A DNA stretch of 64,000 nt from Thalassospiraceae bacterium LMO-SO8. GTDB taxonomy: Bacteria > Pseudomonadota > Alphaproteobacteria > Rhodospirillales > Casp-alpha2. The stretch lies in NCBI GenBank assembly GCA_031655335.1, contig CP134226.1, positions 1,364,001 through 1,428,000 on the forward strand. Reading direction: 5' to 3'. How positions within the stretch are numbered: the stretch's first letter is position 1; every line of letters starts with the position of its first letter. Both the position numbers and the translations under genes were made by a program. Below, in pieces: positions 43,346 to 51,195 of the stretch. The notes beneath the pieces were generated by a model, which did no database searches, was not told where the DNA came from, and saw nothing but the letters and a program-made list of their open reading frames with translations.

Positions 43346-43879
43346 TTAAAGAGGACGGCCCTTGAGCACGAGGGGCAGGCCGGCCGCCGTGAATACCACA
43401 CGGTCGGCGCGGGCGGCCAGCCGCTGATTGGCCAGCCCCGCCGCGTCGGCGAAGGATCGGGCCAGGGCGTTGGCGGGAATGACGCCCAAGCCCACCTCGT
43501 TGGAGACGAAAACCACGGGTCCGCCGAGGCCGTCGAGCCCCCGGGCGAGCGTTTCGACCTCGGATTCGGGATCGCGCCCGGCGGCCATCAGGTTCGACAG
43601 CCACAACGTCACGCAATCGACCAGCACCGGGCGGCCGGGGGCGGCGTGCTCGCGAATCTGTTCGAGAATATCCAAGGGTTCCTCGATGGTTTCCCAATCG
43701 GCGCCCCGGCGCGCCCGATGGGCGGCGATGCGGTCGGTCATCTCGCCGTCCCGGGCCTCGGCCGTGGCCAGGTAGAGCCCGCCGCCGGCCGCGTCCTCGA
43801 TCAGGGTTTCGGCGAGCCGGCTTTTGCCCGAACGCTGGCCGCCCAGGATCAGGGTGACGGGGGGTAAAATTTCGTTCAT
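43346..43879 (-). CDS. cobU: adenosylcobinamide kinase / adenosylcobinamide-phosphate guanylyltransferase
   Basis: A 177-residue bifunctional enzyme of the CobU (CobP) family. The P-loop is GGQRSGKSRLAE (residues about 13-24). The guanylyl-transfer region is ESEVETLARGLDGLGGP, and the conserved tail is VSNEVGLGVIPANALAR. It phosphorylates adenosylcobinamide and then transfers GMP from GTP. The copy B palindromic element lies just upstream of its start. It is in the cob operon between the histidine phosphatase and cobW. Confidence 0.96.
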   Translation of the reverse strand: MNEILPPVTLILGGQRSGKSRLAETLIEDAAGGGLYLATAEARDGEMTDRIAAHRARRGADWETIEEPLDILEQIREHAAPGRPVLVDCVTLWLSNLMAAGRDPESEVETLARGLDGLGGPVVFVSNEVGLGVIPANALARSFADAAGLANQRLAARADRVVFTAAGLPLVLKGRPL

Positions 43880-43896
43880 CGAATTTCCATGTGTTT

Positions 43897-43953
43897 ATTT
43901 CGCGCAAATCGTCGTCGCGTGCCTGGAGTCGGCACGCTCGGGATTTGCGTCAA
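43897..43953. repeat. dispersed palindromic element, copy B
   Basis: The 57-bp element has outer arms CGCAAATC (43903-43910) and GATTTGCG (43942-43949). The inner stem GCGTGCC-TGGAGTC-GGCACGC is perfect (43917-43937). It shares its first 23 and last 19 bases with copy A at 34291-34345. Its right end contains the stop codon of the histidine phosphatase gene (43950-43952), in the same relative arrangement as copy A. Confidence 0.85.
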
Positions 43954-44624
43954 TGCCCCCCCTTGACCAGCGGCGTCACCGCATGGGGCGGGGCGTTGAC
44001 CCGCACGATCCGCCAAGCCCCGCCGCGCCCGCGCAAAAGCCCGCCCGCGACGTGTTCCAGGCAGGTCACGGACAGGGTCGAGACGGAAAACGACATGGCC
44101 CCTTCCGGCGTCAGGCCCAGCGAATGGGCCATGGCCGCGCGGATGGTCCCACCATGGGTGACGGCGACGATGTCGCGGCCCGCATGGTCGGCGGTGTAGC
44201 GGTCGATCACCCCGGACACGCGGGCGATCTGGTCGGCGAAGCTTTCGCCGCCGGGCGGACGGGACCGCGCCGGCGTTTCCCAGAACAGGCGGAAGGCGTC
44301 GGGGTCGCGGGCCTCCATCTCGTCCCAGGTCGATCCCTGCCAGTCACCGAAGGACTGTTCGCCCAGGTGTTCCTCGGCGATGGGGTCGGGGAATGCCAGG
44401 CCTTCCTCGCGAATCGCCTGGGCGGTCTTGTGGGTGCGCGTGAGGTGGCTGGTCAGCCACACCGCGTCGGCGGGCAATGCCGTCGCCAGGGCGCGGAAGC
44501 TGTCCCGGTCGGACACGTCGCAGGGCACATCGTTGCCGCCGTAGATGGTGCCGACCACGGAGGGCACGGGCGCGTGGCGCACCCACCACCAGCGGGTCAC
44601 GGAGTTTTCGGGGGTCTTGGTCAC
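43950..44624 (-). CDS. histidine phosphatase family protein (CobC-like alpha-ribazole phosphatase candidate)
   Basis: A 224-residue phosphoglycerate-mutase-fold phosphatase. The phospho-accepting histidine lies in WVRHAPVPS (RHA instead of the usual RHG), and the second histidine is in VAVTHGGTIRAAM. EEHLGEQSFGDWQG is the conserved insertion in alpha-ribazole phosphatases. Placement between cobS and cobU, with a start GTG overlapping the cobS stop codon, supports a role in nucleotide loop assembly (alpha-ribazole-5'-phosphate dephosphorylation). The RHA change is worth checking. Confidence 0.82.
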   Translation of the reverse strand: MTKTPENSVTRWWWVRHAPVPSVVGTIYGGNDVPCDVSDRDSFRALATALPADAVWLTSHLTRTHKTAQAIREEGLAFPDPIAEEHLGEQSFGDWQGSTWDEMEARDPDAFRLFWETPARSRPPGGESFADQIARVSGVIDRYTADHAGRDIVAVTHGGTIRAAMAHSLGLTPEGAMSFSVSTLSVTCLEHVAGGLLRGRGGAWRIVRVNAPPHAVTPLVKGGH

Positions 44625-45418
44625 AGGTTGATCTCCGCCGTTGCGGCCGCCAGATAGACGGCGATTTCCACGATCTGTTGCTGCGCGCCCAGGGTGTCGC
44701 CCGTGTGGCCGCCGACCGCCGCCTGCATCGCCCAGCAGGCGAACAACCCCGCCGCCAGACCCGCCGCCGCCAGGGTGCCGACCCCGGCTCCCAGGACCGG
44801 CAGGAGCGGAGCCAGGGCCGCGACGCCCAATGCCAGGGCCAGCCCCGCCGCCCAGACGGGCGGCCGTCCGGCGTCCTTGGCCAGGCCGTCGGCCCGCGCG
44901 GGGGCCAGGACGGTCATCGTCGGCACCACGGCCGCCCGGGACAAGGCCCCTGCGGCGACCAGCACCAGGGCCGCCGTGCCCGGCCCGGCGAGGGACGCCA
45001 GCGCCGCCGCCTTCAGCCCCGTCGCGAACACCAGGGCGAGCACACCGAAGGTGCCGATATGGGAATCGCGCATGACCTCCAGCCGCCGGTCGCGGCCCGC
45101 GACGCCGAGCCCGTCGGCGAAATCGGCCAGGCCGTCTTCGTGCAGCGCGCCGGTCACGATGGCCATGACGGCGAAGGCGAGCAGAGCGGCGGCGAGGGGA
45201 TGCAGGCCCGAACCCGCCGTCACCATGAGCACGCCCGCCCCGGCGCCGCCGACCACGCATCCCGCCAGGGGAAAGGCCCAGCCGGCGCGGGCCAGGGCGC
45301 CCGCCCCGCCGTCGTGACGCGCGGGCACCGGCAGCCGCGTGAGGAAGGCCAGCGCGAGAAACGCATCGTCCCAGGGGCGCCAGGGCCGGGCGGCAGGATC
45401 GGGATCGTCCGTCGCCAA
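44621..45418 (-). CDS. cobS: adenosylcobinamide-GDP ribazoletransferase CobS
   Basis: An integral membrane enzyme of about 265 residues that joins adenosylcobinamide-GDP and alpha-ribazole to form adenosylcobalamin. Five to six hydrophobic helices follow DAFLALAFLTRLPVP near the N-terminus. Signature elements are HEDGLADFADGLG (about residues 90-102) and MRDSHIGTFGV. The TTG at 45418 is chosen because a strong AAGGAG is 7 nt upstream; a GTG at 45463 in frame has no Shine-Dalgarno. The stop overlaps the next gene's start. Confidence 0.92.
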   Translation of the reverse strand: MATDDPDPAARPWRPWDDAFLALAFLTRLPVPARHDGGAGALARAGWAFPLAGCVVGGAGAGVLMVTAGSGLHPLAAALLAFAVMAIVTGALHEDGLADFADGLGVAGRDRRLEVMRDSHIGTFGVLALVFATGLKAAALASLAGPGTAALVLVAAGALSRAAVVPTMTVLAPARADGLAKDAGRPPVWAAGLALALGVAALAPLLPVLGAGVGTLAAAGLAAGLFACWAMQAAVGGHTGDTLGAQQQIVEIAVYLAAATAEINL

Positions 45419-45461
45419 AGGGCAACTCCTTGAAGGATCAGGCGGGACCGCGACGCCGGTC

Positions 45462-45476
45462 ACGGGAAATTCCCGT
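45462..45476. promoter_or_regulatory. 15-bp dyad between divergent cobS and cobT
   Basis: ACGGGAA-A-TTCCCGT is a perfect inverted repeat with a 1-bp centre in the 116-bp gap between the divergently read cobS and cobT genes. A shared regulator could bind it. No cobalamin riboswitch fits in this gap. Confidence 0.45.
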
Positions 45477-45534
45477 CACCAGCACGGCCGATTGGGTTAT
45501 ATGTGACCGACCCCGGAAAAGGAAACAAGACCTC

Positions 45535-46551
45535 GTGCCGCAAATCGACCCCCCGCGTGATCCCGCTGACCTGCTGACCGACCTGCCGGGACCGGATGTG
45601 GACGCACAGACCGCCGTGCGCGCCCGCGAGGCGGTGCTGACCAAGCCCGCCGGATCGCTGGGCCGGCTGGAGGAGATCACCGAATGGCTGGCCGGCTGGC
45701 AGGGCCGCGCGACCCCGCGCGCCGACACGATCCAGGCCCTGGTGTTCGCCGGCAATCACGGCGTCGCCGCCCAGGGGATATCGGCCTATCCGCCCGAGGT
45801 GACGGCCCAGATGGTCGCCAACTTTCAGGCCGGGGGGGCGGCCGTGAACCAGCTGTGCCGCACCTTCGGTGTCGATCTCGCCGTGATTCCCCTGGATCTG
45901 GACAACCCCACCGCCGACATCGCGCAGGGTCCGGCCATGACGGCGGATGAATTCGCCGCCGCCTTCCAGGCCGGGGCCGACGCCGTCAATGCGGGGGCGG
46001 ACCTTCTCTGTGTCGGCGAAATGGGCATCGCCAACACCACCGCCGCCGCCGCCATCTGCCTGGGCTTGTTCGGCGGCACGGGGGCGGATTGGGCCGGGCC
46101 GGGCACGGGCCTGCCCGCGGCGGGCGTATCGGCCAAGGCGGACGTGATCGCCCGCGCCGTCGCGGTCAACGGCATCGCGCCCCAAGATGGACTGGGCGTT
46201 CTGCGCGCCCTGGGCGGCCGGGAACTGGCGGCCATGGCCGGCGCCGTGGCCAGGGCCCGCCGTCTGGGCATCCCCGTGCTGCTTGACGGCTTCGTCTGCG
46301 GCGCGGCGGCGGCCTGTCTCGACGCGGCCCGGCCGGGGGCCCTCGACCATTGCCGGGCGGCACACCTGTCGGCGGAGCCGGGACACGGGCGGCTGCTCGC
46401 GAAACTCGGCATGGCGCCGCTGCTGCAACTGAACATGCGGCTGGGCGAGGCGTCGGGGGCGGTGTTGGCGGTCGCCCTGGTGCGGGCGGCCCTGGCCTGT
46501 CACCGGGGCATGGCGACCTTTGAAAGTGCCGGCGTCAGCGGCAAGGACTAG
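45535..46551 (+). CDS. cobT: nicotinate-nucleotide-dimethylbenzimidazole phosphoribosyltransferase CobT
   Basis: A 338-residue enzyme that makes alpha-ribazole-5'-phosphate from nicotinate mononucleotide and DMB. Motifs are KPAGSLGRLEEI near the N-terminus, FAGNHGVAAQGISAYP, GEMGIANTTAAAAI and LSAEPGHGRLL with the catalytic glutamate. The GTG at 45535 has AAAGGAAAC upstream, and upstream in-frame sequence is not family-like. It is divergent from the rest of the cobalamin operon. Note that in other nomenclature CobT and CobU are exchanged. Confidence 0.95.
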   Translation: MPQIDPPRDPADLLTDLPGPDVDAQTAVRAREAVLTKPAGSLGRLEEITEWLAGWQGRATPRADTIQALVFAGNHGVAAQGISAYPPEVTAQMVANFQAGGAAVNQLCRTFGVDLAVIPLDLDNPTADIAQGPAMTADEFAAAFQAGADAVNAGADLLCVGEMGIANTTAAAAICLGLFGGTGADWAGPGTGLPAAGVSAKADVIARAVAVNGIAPQDGLGVLRALGGRELAAMAGAVARARRLGIPVLLDGFVCGAAAACLDAARPGALDHCRAAHLSAEPGHGRLLAKLGMAPLLQLNMRLGEASGAVLAVALVRAALACHRGMATFESAGVSGKD

Positions 46552-46569
46552 GTCCAGCGGCATGTCCGC

Positions 46570-47877
46570 CTAGTCGACCATTTCCTCTTCGTCGTCGCCG
46601 GCGGTGCCGCGCTGAATACGGTGTTTCAGCTTAAGCAAATCGCGGCGCCGGCCGTCCTCGGCGATCAGGCCTTCGATGAACCGGCCCTGGAACCGGTCGA
46701 TGCCGACGGAGCGGCCGAATTCGACGGATTCGCGGGTGTCGCAGCGACACATGATCATCCTGCCGCCGCCGCCCGAGGCGGCGATCTGGCGCAGCCGTTC
46801 CTTGACGTCGTCGCTGGAATCGGCGAGGGCCGGGGTCCAGATCAGCTTGGCGTGATCGCAGCCCAGTTTTTCCCGGTCGACCAGGAACATGGTCTGCATG
46901 GTCAGGCCGTCGAGCAGCACCCGATAGCCCCGTTCCTGCACGAACTCGCGGGCGATCAGGAAGGCCGGCAGGTCGGCGAAGATGTCTTCCTTCTGCAACT
47001 CGATCACCATCGCCCCCCGGCGCGAGGCCGAGACGTTGTCGTCGAAAACCTGGAATTCATCCGACAACAGAGTCTTTACGTTGGCGTTGATGGAAATCTC
47101 GCCGGTGATGGTGATGGCGTCGGTCTTCGACAGCATGGACAGCATGCGCTTATCCAGGGTTTCCGTCAGGTGATAGAACAGCCAGCGGTTGGAGGTCAGG
47201 TTGACCCCCGGCATCAGCGTTTCGCGCAGGTCGTTGATGGAAATGAACAGTTCGGAAAATTCCTGTTCGGGAATCAGCTTGCTGTCGACCTTGCAGACGA
47301 ACTGGCGGCGCACGTAGTTCGACAGGTCGGCGCGGCCGAGCGCATCCTCGACCCGGGCCAGAATATCGGGCGTCAGGGGCTCGCCCTGTTCCTGCTTGGC
47401 GCGCAGGGACGAGCGCGCGTCCATGCGCGAGCGCACCTTGGTCAGGCGCACTTCCTCTTCCTCGGCCAATTCGCGGGCCAGGCGCAAAATCTCGTCGTAG
47501 TCGTTGACCGCGTCGTACCAGGTCGCGAAGGGCTTTTCGTGGGTCGAGGCCTCGGCGATCAGGGGGTCGTCGGAAAACAGAAAGCGCACCTTCTGAACCA
47601 CGGTTTCCACCTGGGGCCGGGCTTCGGCCTTGAAGGCGAAGATCAGGTCGGCGCTGCGCAGGGCGAACAACTGGCCCATGGTGGTCGAGATCAGGGGATC
47701 GAAGCTGGAGGTCGCGGCGCGGATATGCTGTTCGCGCCGATTGAACGGGCGCAGCTGCGACAGATGGACATGCACGACCTGGCGCCCGCCCCGGTGCTTT
47801 TCCAGGCGACGCACATAGTCCAGCAGCAGGTTTTCCTGGCTGGGGATTGCTTTCTGTGCATCGGGCGCCGTCGCCAT
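46570..47877 (-). CDS. degenerate EAL-fold protein 1
   Basis: A 435-residue soluble protein. The C-terminal half (about residues 240-420) keeps the outline of an EAL domain: ISINANVKTLL, VIELQKEDIF, YRVLLDGLTM, and FGRSVGIDRFQGRFIEGL as the QG loop region. It lacks the EAL signature, the ExxE pair and the DDFG loop of active c-di-GMP phosphodiesterases. The N-terminal part has a charged helical segment (ELAEEEEVRLTKVRSR). It is a paralogue of the upstream gene at 47924-49195 and probably forms a pair with it. It may bind c-di-GMP or act as a scaffold. Confidence 0.72.
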   Translation of the reverse strand: MATAPDAQKAIPSQENLLLDYVRRLEKHRGGRQVVHVHLSQLRPFNRREQHIRAATSSFDPLISTTMGQLFALRSADLIFAFKAEARPQVETVVQKVRFLFSDDPLIAEASTHEKPFATWYDAVNDYDEILRLARELAEEEEVRLTKVRSRMDARSSLRAKQEQGEPLTPDILARVEDALGRADLSNYVRRQFVCKVDSKLIPEQEFSELFISINDLRETLMPGVNLTSNRWLFYHLTETLDKRMLSMLSKTDAITITGEISINANVKTLLSDEFQVFDDNVSASRRGAMVIELQKEDIFADLPAFLIAREFVQERGYRVLLDGLTMQTMFLVDREKLGCDHAKLIWTPALADSSDDVKERLRQIAASGGGGRMIMCRCDTRESVEFGRSVGIDRFQGRFIEGLIAEDGRRRDLLKLKHRIQRGTAGDDEEEMVD

Positions 47878-47923
47878 GTTTCCGCCGTTTCCTGTTTCGC
47901 TACCGGGTGCCGGTGTCCGCGCC

Positions 47924-49195
47924 TCAGCGCGCCGCCGCCGCCCGTTCCTTCTTGATGCGCGCGCGCCGCCCTTGCGAGCGCACGGTGTCGATCAGCCGGT
48001 CCATGAGGAAGCCCTGGAACCGGGTGATGCCCAGGTTCAGGCCCCATTGGATCGCCTGTTCGGAATCGACCCGGGACAGGATGATCGATTCCTTGCCCGC
48101 ATCGCGGATGATGCGGCGCAGGTCCTCGACCTTGCTGTCGTCCTCTTCCTCGTTCTCGAATTCCGAGCCCCAGCCGACCTTGATGAAGTCCGCGCCCAGA
48201 ATCGCCGGGTCGAAGAACTGCATGGATACGGGCGAAATGCCGTCAACCAGCACGCGGTACCCGTTCTGTTGCAGCATGTTGCGGGCGATGGTGAAGGCGT
48301 CGACGTCGGAGAAGATGTCGATCACCTGCATTTCGATGATGACGTTGTCCTCGTGCCCGGCGACGGCGCGGTGGAAGTTCTGGAAATCGCGCGACAGCAC
48401 GGTGCCGATGTTCAGGTTGAGCGAGATCGGCTCGTTCATCTTTTCGAAGTTGCGCCCGGCCATGTTGGCCAGGATGACCCGGTCCAGGCCCTCGGTCAGG
48501 TACTGGAACAGCCAGATCGACGAGAACAGGTTGACCCCCGGCGCCACCCGCTTCTTCAGATCGCCGATGGAAATGAAGTGTTCGCGGAAGATCACGCCCT
48601 CGGGCCCGTGGGCGCCGATGTGCAGGCAAAGCTGTTCGCGGATCAGGTCGTCGATGGGCACGCGCGGCAGAACCTGGGAAAGCGCCGTCAGATGTTGCGC
48701 CGTCAACGGCTGGCCCACGGATTTCTGCTGCGCCGCCGCCTCGGCGGCCTCGCGCTTGGCGGTTTCCTCGGCCTCCAGCACCAGCGAGCCGACGACCCGC
48801 ACGAAGGCGCGGAAATCCTCATTCTCCGACAGATCGTACCAGGTCGACAGGCGGTCCTCGCCCAGGCCCGTCTCGTCGATGTGGGTCAGCGGGTCTTCGG
48901 AGAACAGCGCGCGGACCTTCTCGACGGGGTTTTCCACCTCGTGCACGGGCACGGTGCGGCACAGAAGGATCTGGTCCGCGTTCTTCATCTGGAACAAGGT
49001 CGCTTCGTGCTGATTGGTCAGATTGTCGAAGTTGCGCGCCGCCAGACGGATGAAATGGGGCTTGCGGTTGGAACTTTTCAGTTCCGACAAATGCAGATGC
49101 ACGGCGTAATAGCCGGGCGCGCCCGCCTCCATTCGGTTGAGGCGGTCCAGCAGAAGTTTTTCCTCGAGCGTATCCGGTGAAGGAATCTCGGCCAT
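47924..49195 (-). CDS. degenerate EAL-fold protein 2
   Basis: A 423-residue paralogue of the downstream gene with a similar layout. The start is the ATG at 49195 with GGGAG 7 nt upstream. The C-terminal half keeps SLNLNIGTVLSRDFQNF, VIIEMQVIDIF, YRVLVDGISPV, GADFIKVGW, and LNLGITRFQGFLMDRL as an EAL-like scaffold. The catalytic EAL, DDFG and paired-glutamate motifs are absent. The N-terminal half has a long helical, glutamate- and alanine-rich insert. A 46-bp gap separates the two genes. No clear N-terminal sensor domain such as PAS or receiver is visible. Confidence 0.72.
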   Translation of the reverse strand: MAEIPSPDTLEEKLLLDRLNRMEAGAPGYYAVHLHLSELKSSNRKPHFIRLAARNFDNLTNQHEATLFQMKNADQILLCRTVPVHEVENPVEKVRALFSEDPLTHIDETGLGEDRLSTWYDLSENEDFRAFVRVVGSLVLEAEETAKREAAEAAAQQKSVGQPLTAQHLTALSQVLPRVPIDDLIREQLCLHIGAHGPEGVIFREHFISIGDLKKRVAPGVNLFSSIWLFQYLTEGLDRVILANMAGRNFEKMNEPISLNLNIGTVLSRDFQNFHRAVAGHEDNVIIEMQVIDIFSDVDAFTIARNMLQQNGYRVLVDGISPVSMQFFDPAILGADFIKVGWGSEFENEEEDDSKVEDLRRIIRDAGKESIILSRVDSEQAIQWGLNLGITRFQGFLMDRLIDTVRSQGRRARIKKERAAAAR

Positions 49196-49542
49196 GGTGC
49201 TCCCGTTCGCCCCCGGACCCCGCGTGTGCGGAACCCCGATGTCGACAGTCATTCCAGGGGCCCTTCCCGCAGCCCCGGAGGTTTCGCCGTAATCGGCAAG
49301 GTGCGCCAATGCTAAAGTGAAATCGTTAAAAAAGTCATTTCATTTCCGGCGCTTGGTTCGGCGGTTCGGATTCCGCGCCGCGGCCGCCCGAGCCCCGGCG
49401 GCGCGCCGGGTCAGGCACCTTGACCTCGACCCCGCTTGAGGGTCATAAGCGACGGTTTCTTAATACTTGGCGGGCATTATGGATCGCGGATTTGGCGGTT
49501 TTTTGCCCATAATGCGGCAAAATCGGAACGGGTAACTCATTC
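49196..49542. other. divergent intergenic region EAL-like / UDP-xylose synthase
   Basis: The 347-bp gap must hold both promoters. It contains an AT-rich patch at 49318-49345 and a perfect 9-bp inverted repeat, GCATTATGG (49474-49482) and CCATAATGC (49507-49515), 28 bp before the plus-strand start. No gene was seen in it. Confidence 0.5.
49474..49515. promoter_or_regulatory. inverted repeat upstream of UDP-xylose synthase gene
   Basis: GCATTATGG and CCATAATGC are perfect 9-bp inverted arms separated by 24 bp, starting about 70 bp before the ATG. The spacing of about three helical turns between arm centres suits a cooperatively bound operator; an RNA hairpin is the alternative. Confidence 0.45.
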
Positions 49543-50484
49543 ATGGCCCTACGCAAGACCATCCTCGTCACCGGCGGGGCGGGCTTTATCGGCTCGCATC
49601 TCTGCACACGCCTGTTGGAGTCGGGGGCCGGCGTGATCTGCGCCGACAATTTCTATACCGGCTCCAAGGACAACATTCTGGGCCTGTTGGACAATCCCCA
49701 TTTCGAGGTCATGCGCCACGACGTGACCTTCCCGCTCTATGTCGAGGTCGACGAGATCTACAACCTGGCCTGCCCGGCCTCGCCCGTGCATTACCAGTAC
49801 GATCCCGTGCAGACGACCAAGACCTCCGTGCACGGCGCCATCAACATGCTGGGCCTGGCCAAGCGCACCGGCGCCAAGATTTTGCAGGCCTCGACGTCCG
49901 AGGTCTACGGCGATCCGGAAGTCCATCCGCAGACCGAGGATTACCGCGGCCGGGTCAACCCCATCGGGCCGCGCGGCTGCTACGACGAGGGCAAGCGCTG
50001 CGCCGAAACCCTGTTTTTCGACTATTACCGTCAGCACAGCCTGAACATCCGGGTCGCGCGCATCTTCAACACCTACGGCCCCAACATGCACCCCAATGAC
50101 GGGCGCGTGGTGTCCAACTTCATCGTCCAGGCGCTGAAAGGCGAGGACCTGACCGTCTACGGCGACGGCGGGCAGACGCGGTCGTTCTGTTATGTCGACG
50201 ACCTGGCCGACGGGCTGATCCGGCTGATGAACGCCCCCGACGCGGTGACCGGGCCGATCAACCTGGGCAATCCCAACGAATTCACCATCCTGGAACTGGC
50301 CGAACTGGTGATCGAGATGACCGCCGCCAAATCCAAGATCGTCAAGATGCCGCTACCCCAGGACGACCCCACGCAACGCTGCCCGGACATCTCGCTCGCC
50401 AAGGACAAACTGGGCTGGCAGCCGACCATCCAATTGAAGGACGGTCTGGCCAAGACCATCGCCTATTTCAAAGGGGTCCTGTGA
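49543..50484 (+). CDS. UDP-glucuronate decarboxylase (UDP-xylose synthase) family
   Basis: A 313-residue NAD-dependent SDR of the UXS type, which makes UDP-xylose from UDP-glucuronate for surface polysaccharides. The NAD motif is GGAGFIGSH (residues 10-18). The active site is [14 protein letters not shown] then [13 protein letters not shown] (YxxxK). [21 protein letters not shown] and [16 protein letters not shown] are characteristic of UXS. It precedes gmhA and hldE in a likely envelope-sugar operon. Confidence 0.92.
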   Translation: MALRKTILVTGGAGFIGSHLCTRLLESGAGVICADNFYTGSKDNILGLLDNPHFEVMRHDVTFPLYVEVDEIYNLACPASPVHYQYDPVQTTKTSVHGAINMLGLAKRTGAKILQASTSEVYGDPEVHPQTEDYRGRVNPIGPRGCYDEGKRCAETLFFDYYRQHSLNIRVARIFNTYGPNMHPNDGRVVSNFIVQALKGEDLTVYGDGGQTRSFCYVDDLADGLIRLMNAPDAVTGPINLGNPNEFTILELAELVIEMTAAKSKIVKMPLPQDDPTQRCPDISLAKDKLGWQPTIQLKDGLAKTIAYFKGVL

Positions 50485-50524
50485 CCGGCCAAATCACGCG
50501 CACAGGGAAAAACAGGCTTTTCTC

Positions 50525-51103
50525 ATGGACTTAGCCGCATTTTTTAACAGCGAAATGGAACAGCACGCGGCCGTCGCCAAGGCGACCCAAGGGGCCCTGG
50601 CCGCGCCTTTCCAGGCGCTTGTAACCGCCGCCGCCAAGTCGTTGAGAGACGGCGGAAAATTGCTTTTCTTCGGAAACGGCGGCAGCGCCGCCGACTGCCA
50701 GCACCTGGCGACGGAACTGACCGTCCGCTACAAGACCGACCGCGCGCCGATTGCCGCCATCGCCCTGACCACGGACTCGTCGGCCCTGACCGCCGGCGCC
50801 AACGACCTGGGGTTCGAGCAGGTATTCGCCCGCCAGATCCAGGCGCTCGGCAAGCCCGGCGACATGGCCGTCGGGATTTCCACCTCGGGCCAAAGCCCCA
50901 ATGTGCTGGAGGCCCTGCGCGCGGCGCGGGCGGGCGGGCTGATCGCGGCCGGCCTGAGCGGCCGCGGCGGCGGCAAGATGGCCGGCCTCGCCGACCCCCT
51001 GCTGATCGTGCCCTCGGACGTCACCGCGCGCATCCAGGAAATGCATATTACCTTGGGTCAAATGCTCTGCGGCGCGCTTGAAATCGAATTGGGTCTGATA
51101 TGA
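50525..51103 (+). CDS. gmhA: sedoheptulose-7-phosphate isomerase GmhA
   Basis: A 192-residue SIS-domain isomerase forming D-glycero-D-manno-heptose-7-phosphate, the first step of ADP-heptose for lipopolysaccharide. FFGNGGSAADCQHLATEL (residues about 46-63) and GISTSGQSPNVLEAL (about 118-132) are the sugar-phosphate sites. The C-terminal glutamate and histidine lie in [15 protein letters not shown] (about 171-185). The gene is followed by a 31-codon ORF whose start overlaps its stop codon and whose end overlaps the hldE start. Confidence 0.95.
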   Translation: MDLAAFFNSEMEQHAAVAKATQGALAAPFQALVTAAAKSLRDGGKLLFFGNGGSAADCQHLATELTVRYKTDRAPIAAIALTTDSSALTAGANDLGFEQVFARQIQALGKPGDMAVGISTSGQSPNVLEALRAARAGGLIAAGLSGRGGGKMAGLADPLLIVPSDVTARIQEMHITLGQMLCGALEIELGLI

Positions 51104-51155
51104 TGATCCTTGGTGACGGGCGCCTTGGGGGCCAGATGCTCTGCGGCGCGCTTGA
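51062..51155 (+). repeat. direct repeat: gmhA 3' end and its copy
   Basis: The two copies of the 20-base block atgctctgcggcgcgcttga lie at 51062-51081 and 51136-51155. Flanking bases remain recognisably related (cttgggtcaa versus cttgggggcc), indicating an old tandem duplication of about 74 bp. Confidence 0.85.
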
Positions 51156-51195
51156 GGTTGAATCGGGCCTGGTGACGTTGGACATGGGACAATGA
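51100..51195 (+). CDS. 31-residue ORF from duplicated gmhA 3' end
   Basis: This ORF starts at an ATG overlapping the gmhA stop codon and ends with a TGA overlapping the hldE ATG, so all three are coupled. Its residues 11-25, [15 protein letters not shown], match the GmhA C-terminus [15 protein letters not shown] at 12 of 15 positions. A 20-bp block (51062-51081 and 51136-51155) is identical, 74 bp apart. The ORF reads the duplicated segment in the same codon phase as GmhA, although the offset is not a multiple of three. It may be a translation-coupling relic and not a functional peptide. Confidence 0.5.
   Translation: MMILGDGRLGGQMLCGALEVESGLVTLDMGQ

Noticed and set aside
42221-45534. Cobalamin riboswitch upstream of cob genes
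   Set aside because: No B12-box-like sequence or sufficiently long leader was seen. The gaps at 42221-42294, 43318-43345 and 45419-45534 are too short or lack the motif by eye.
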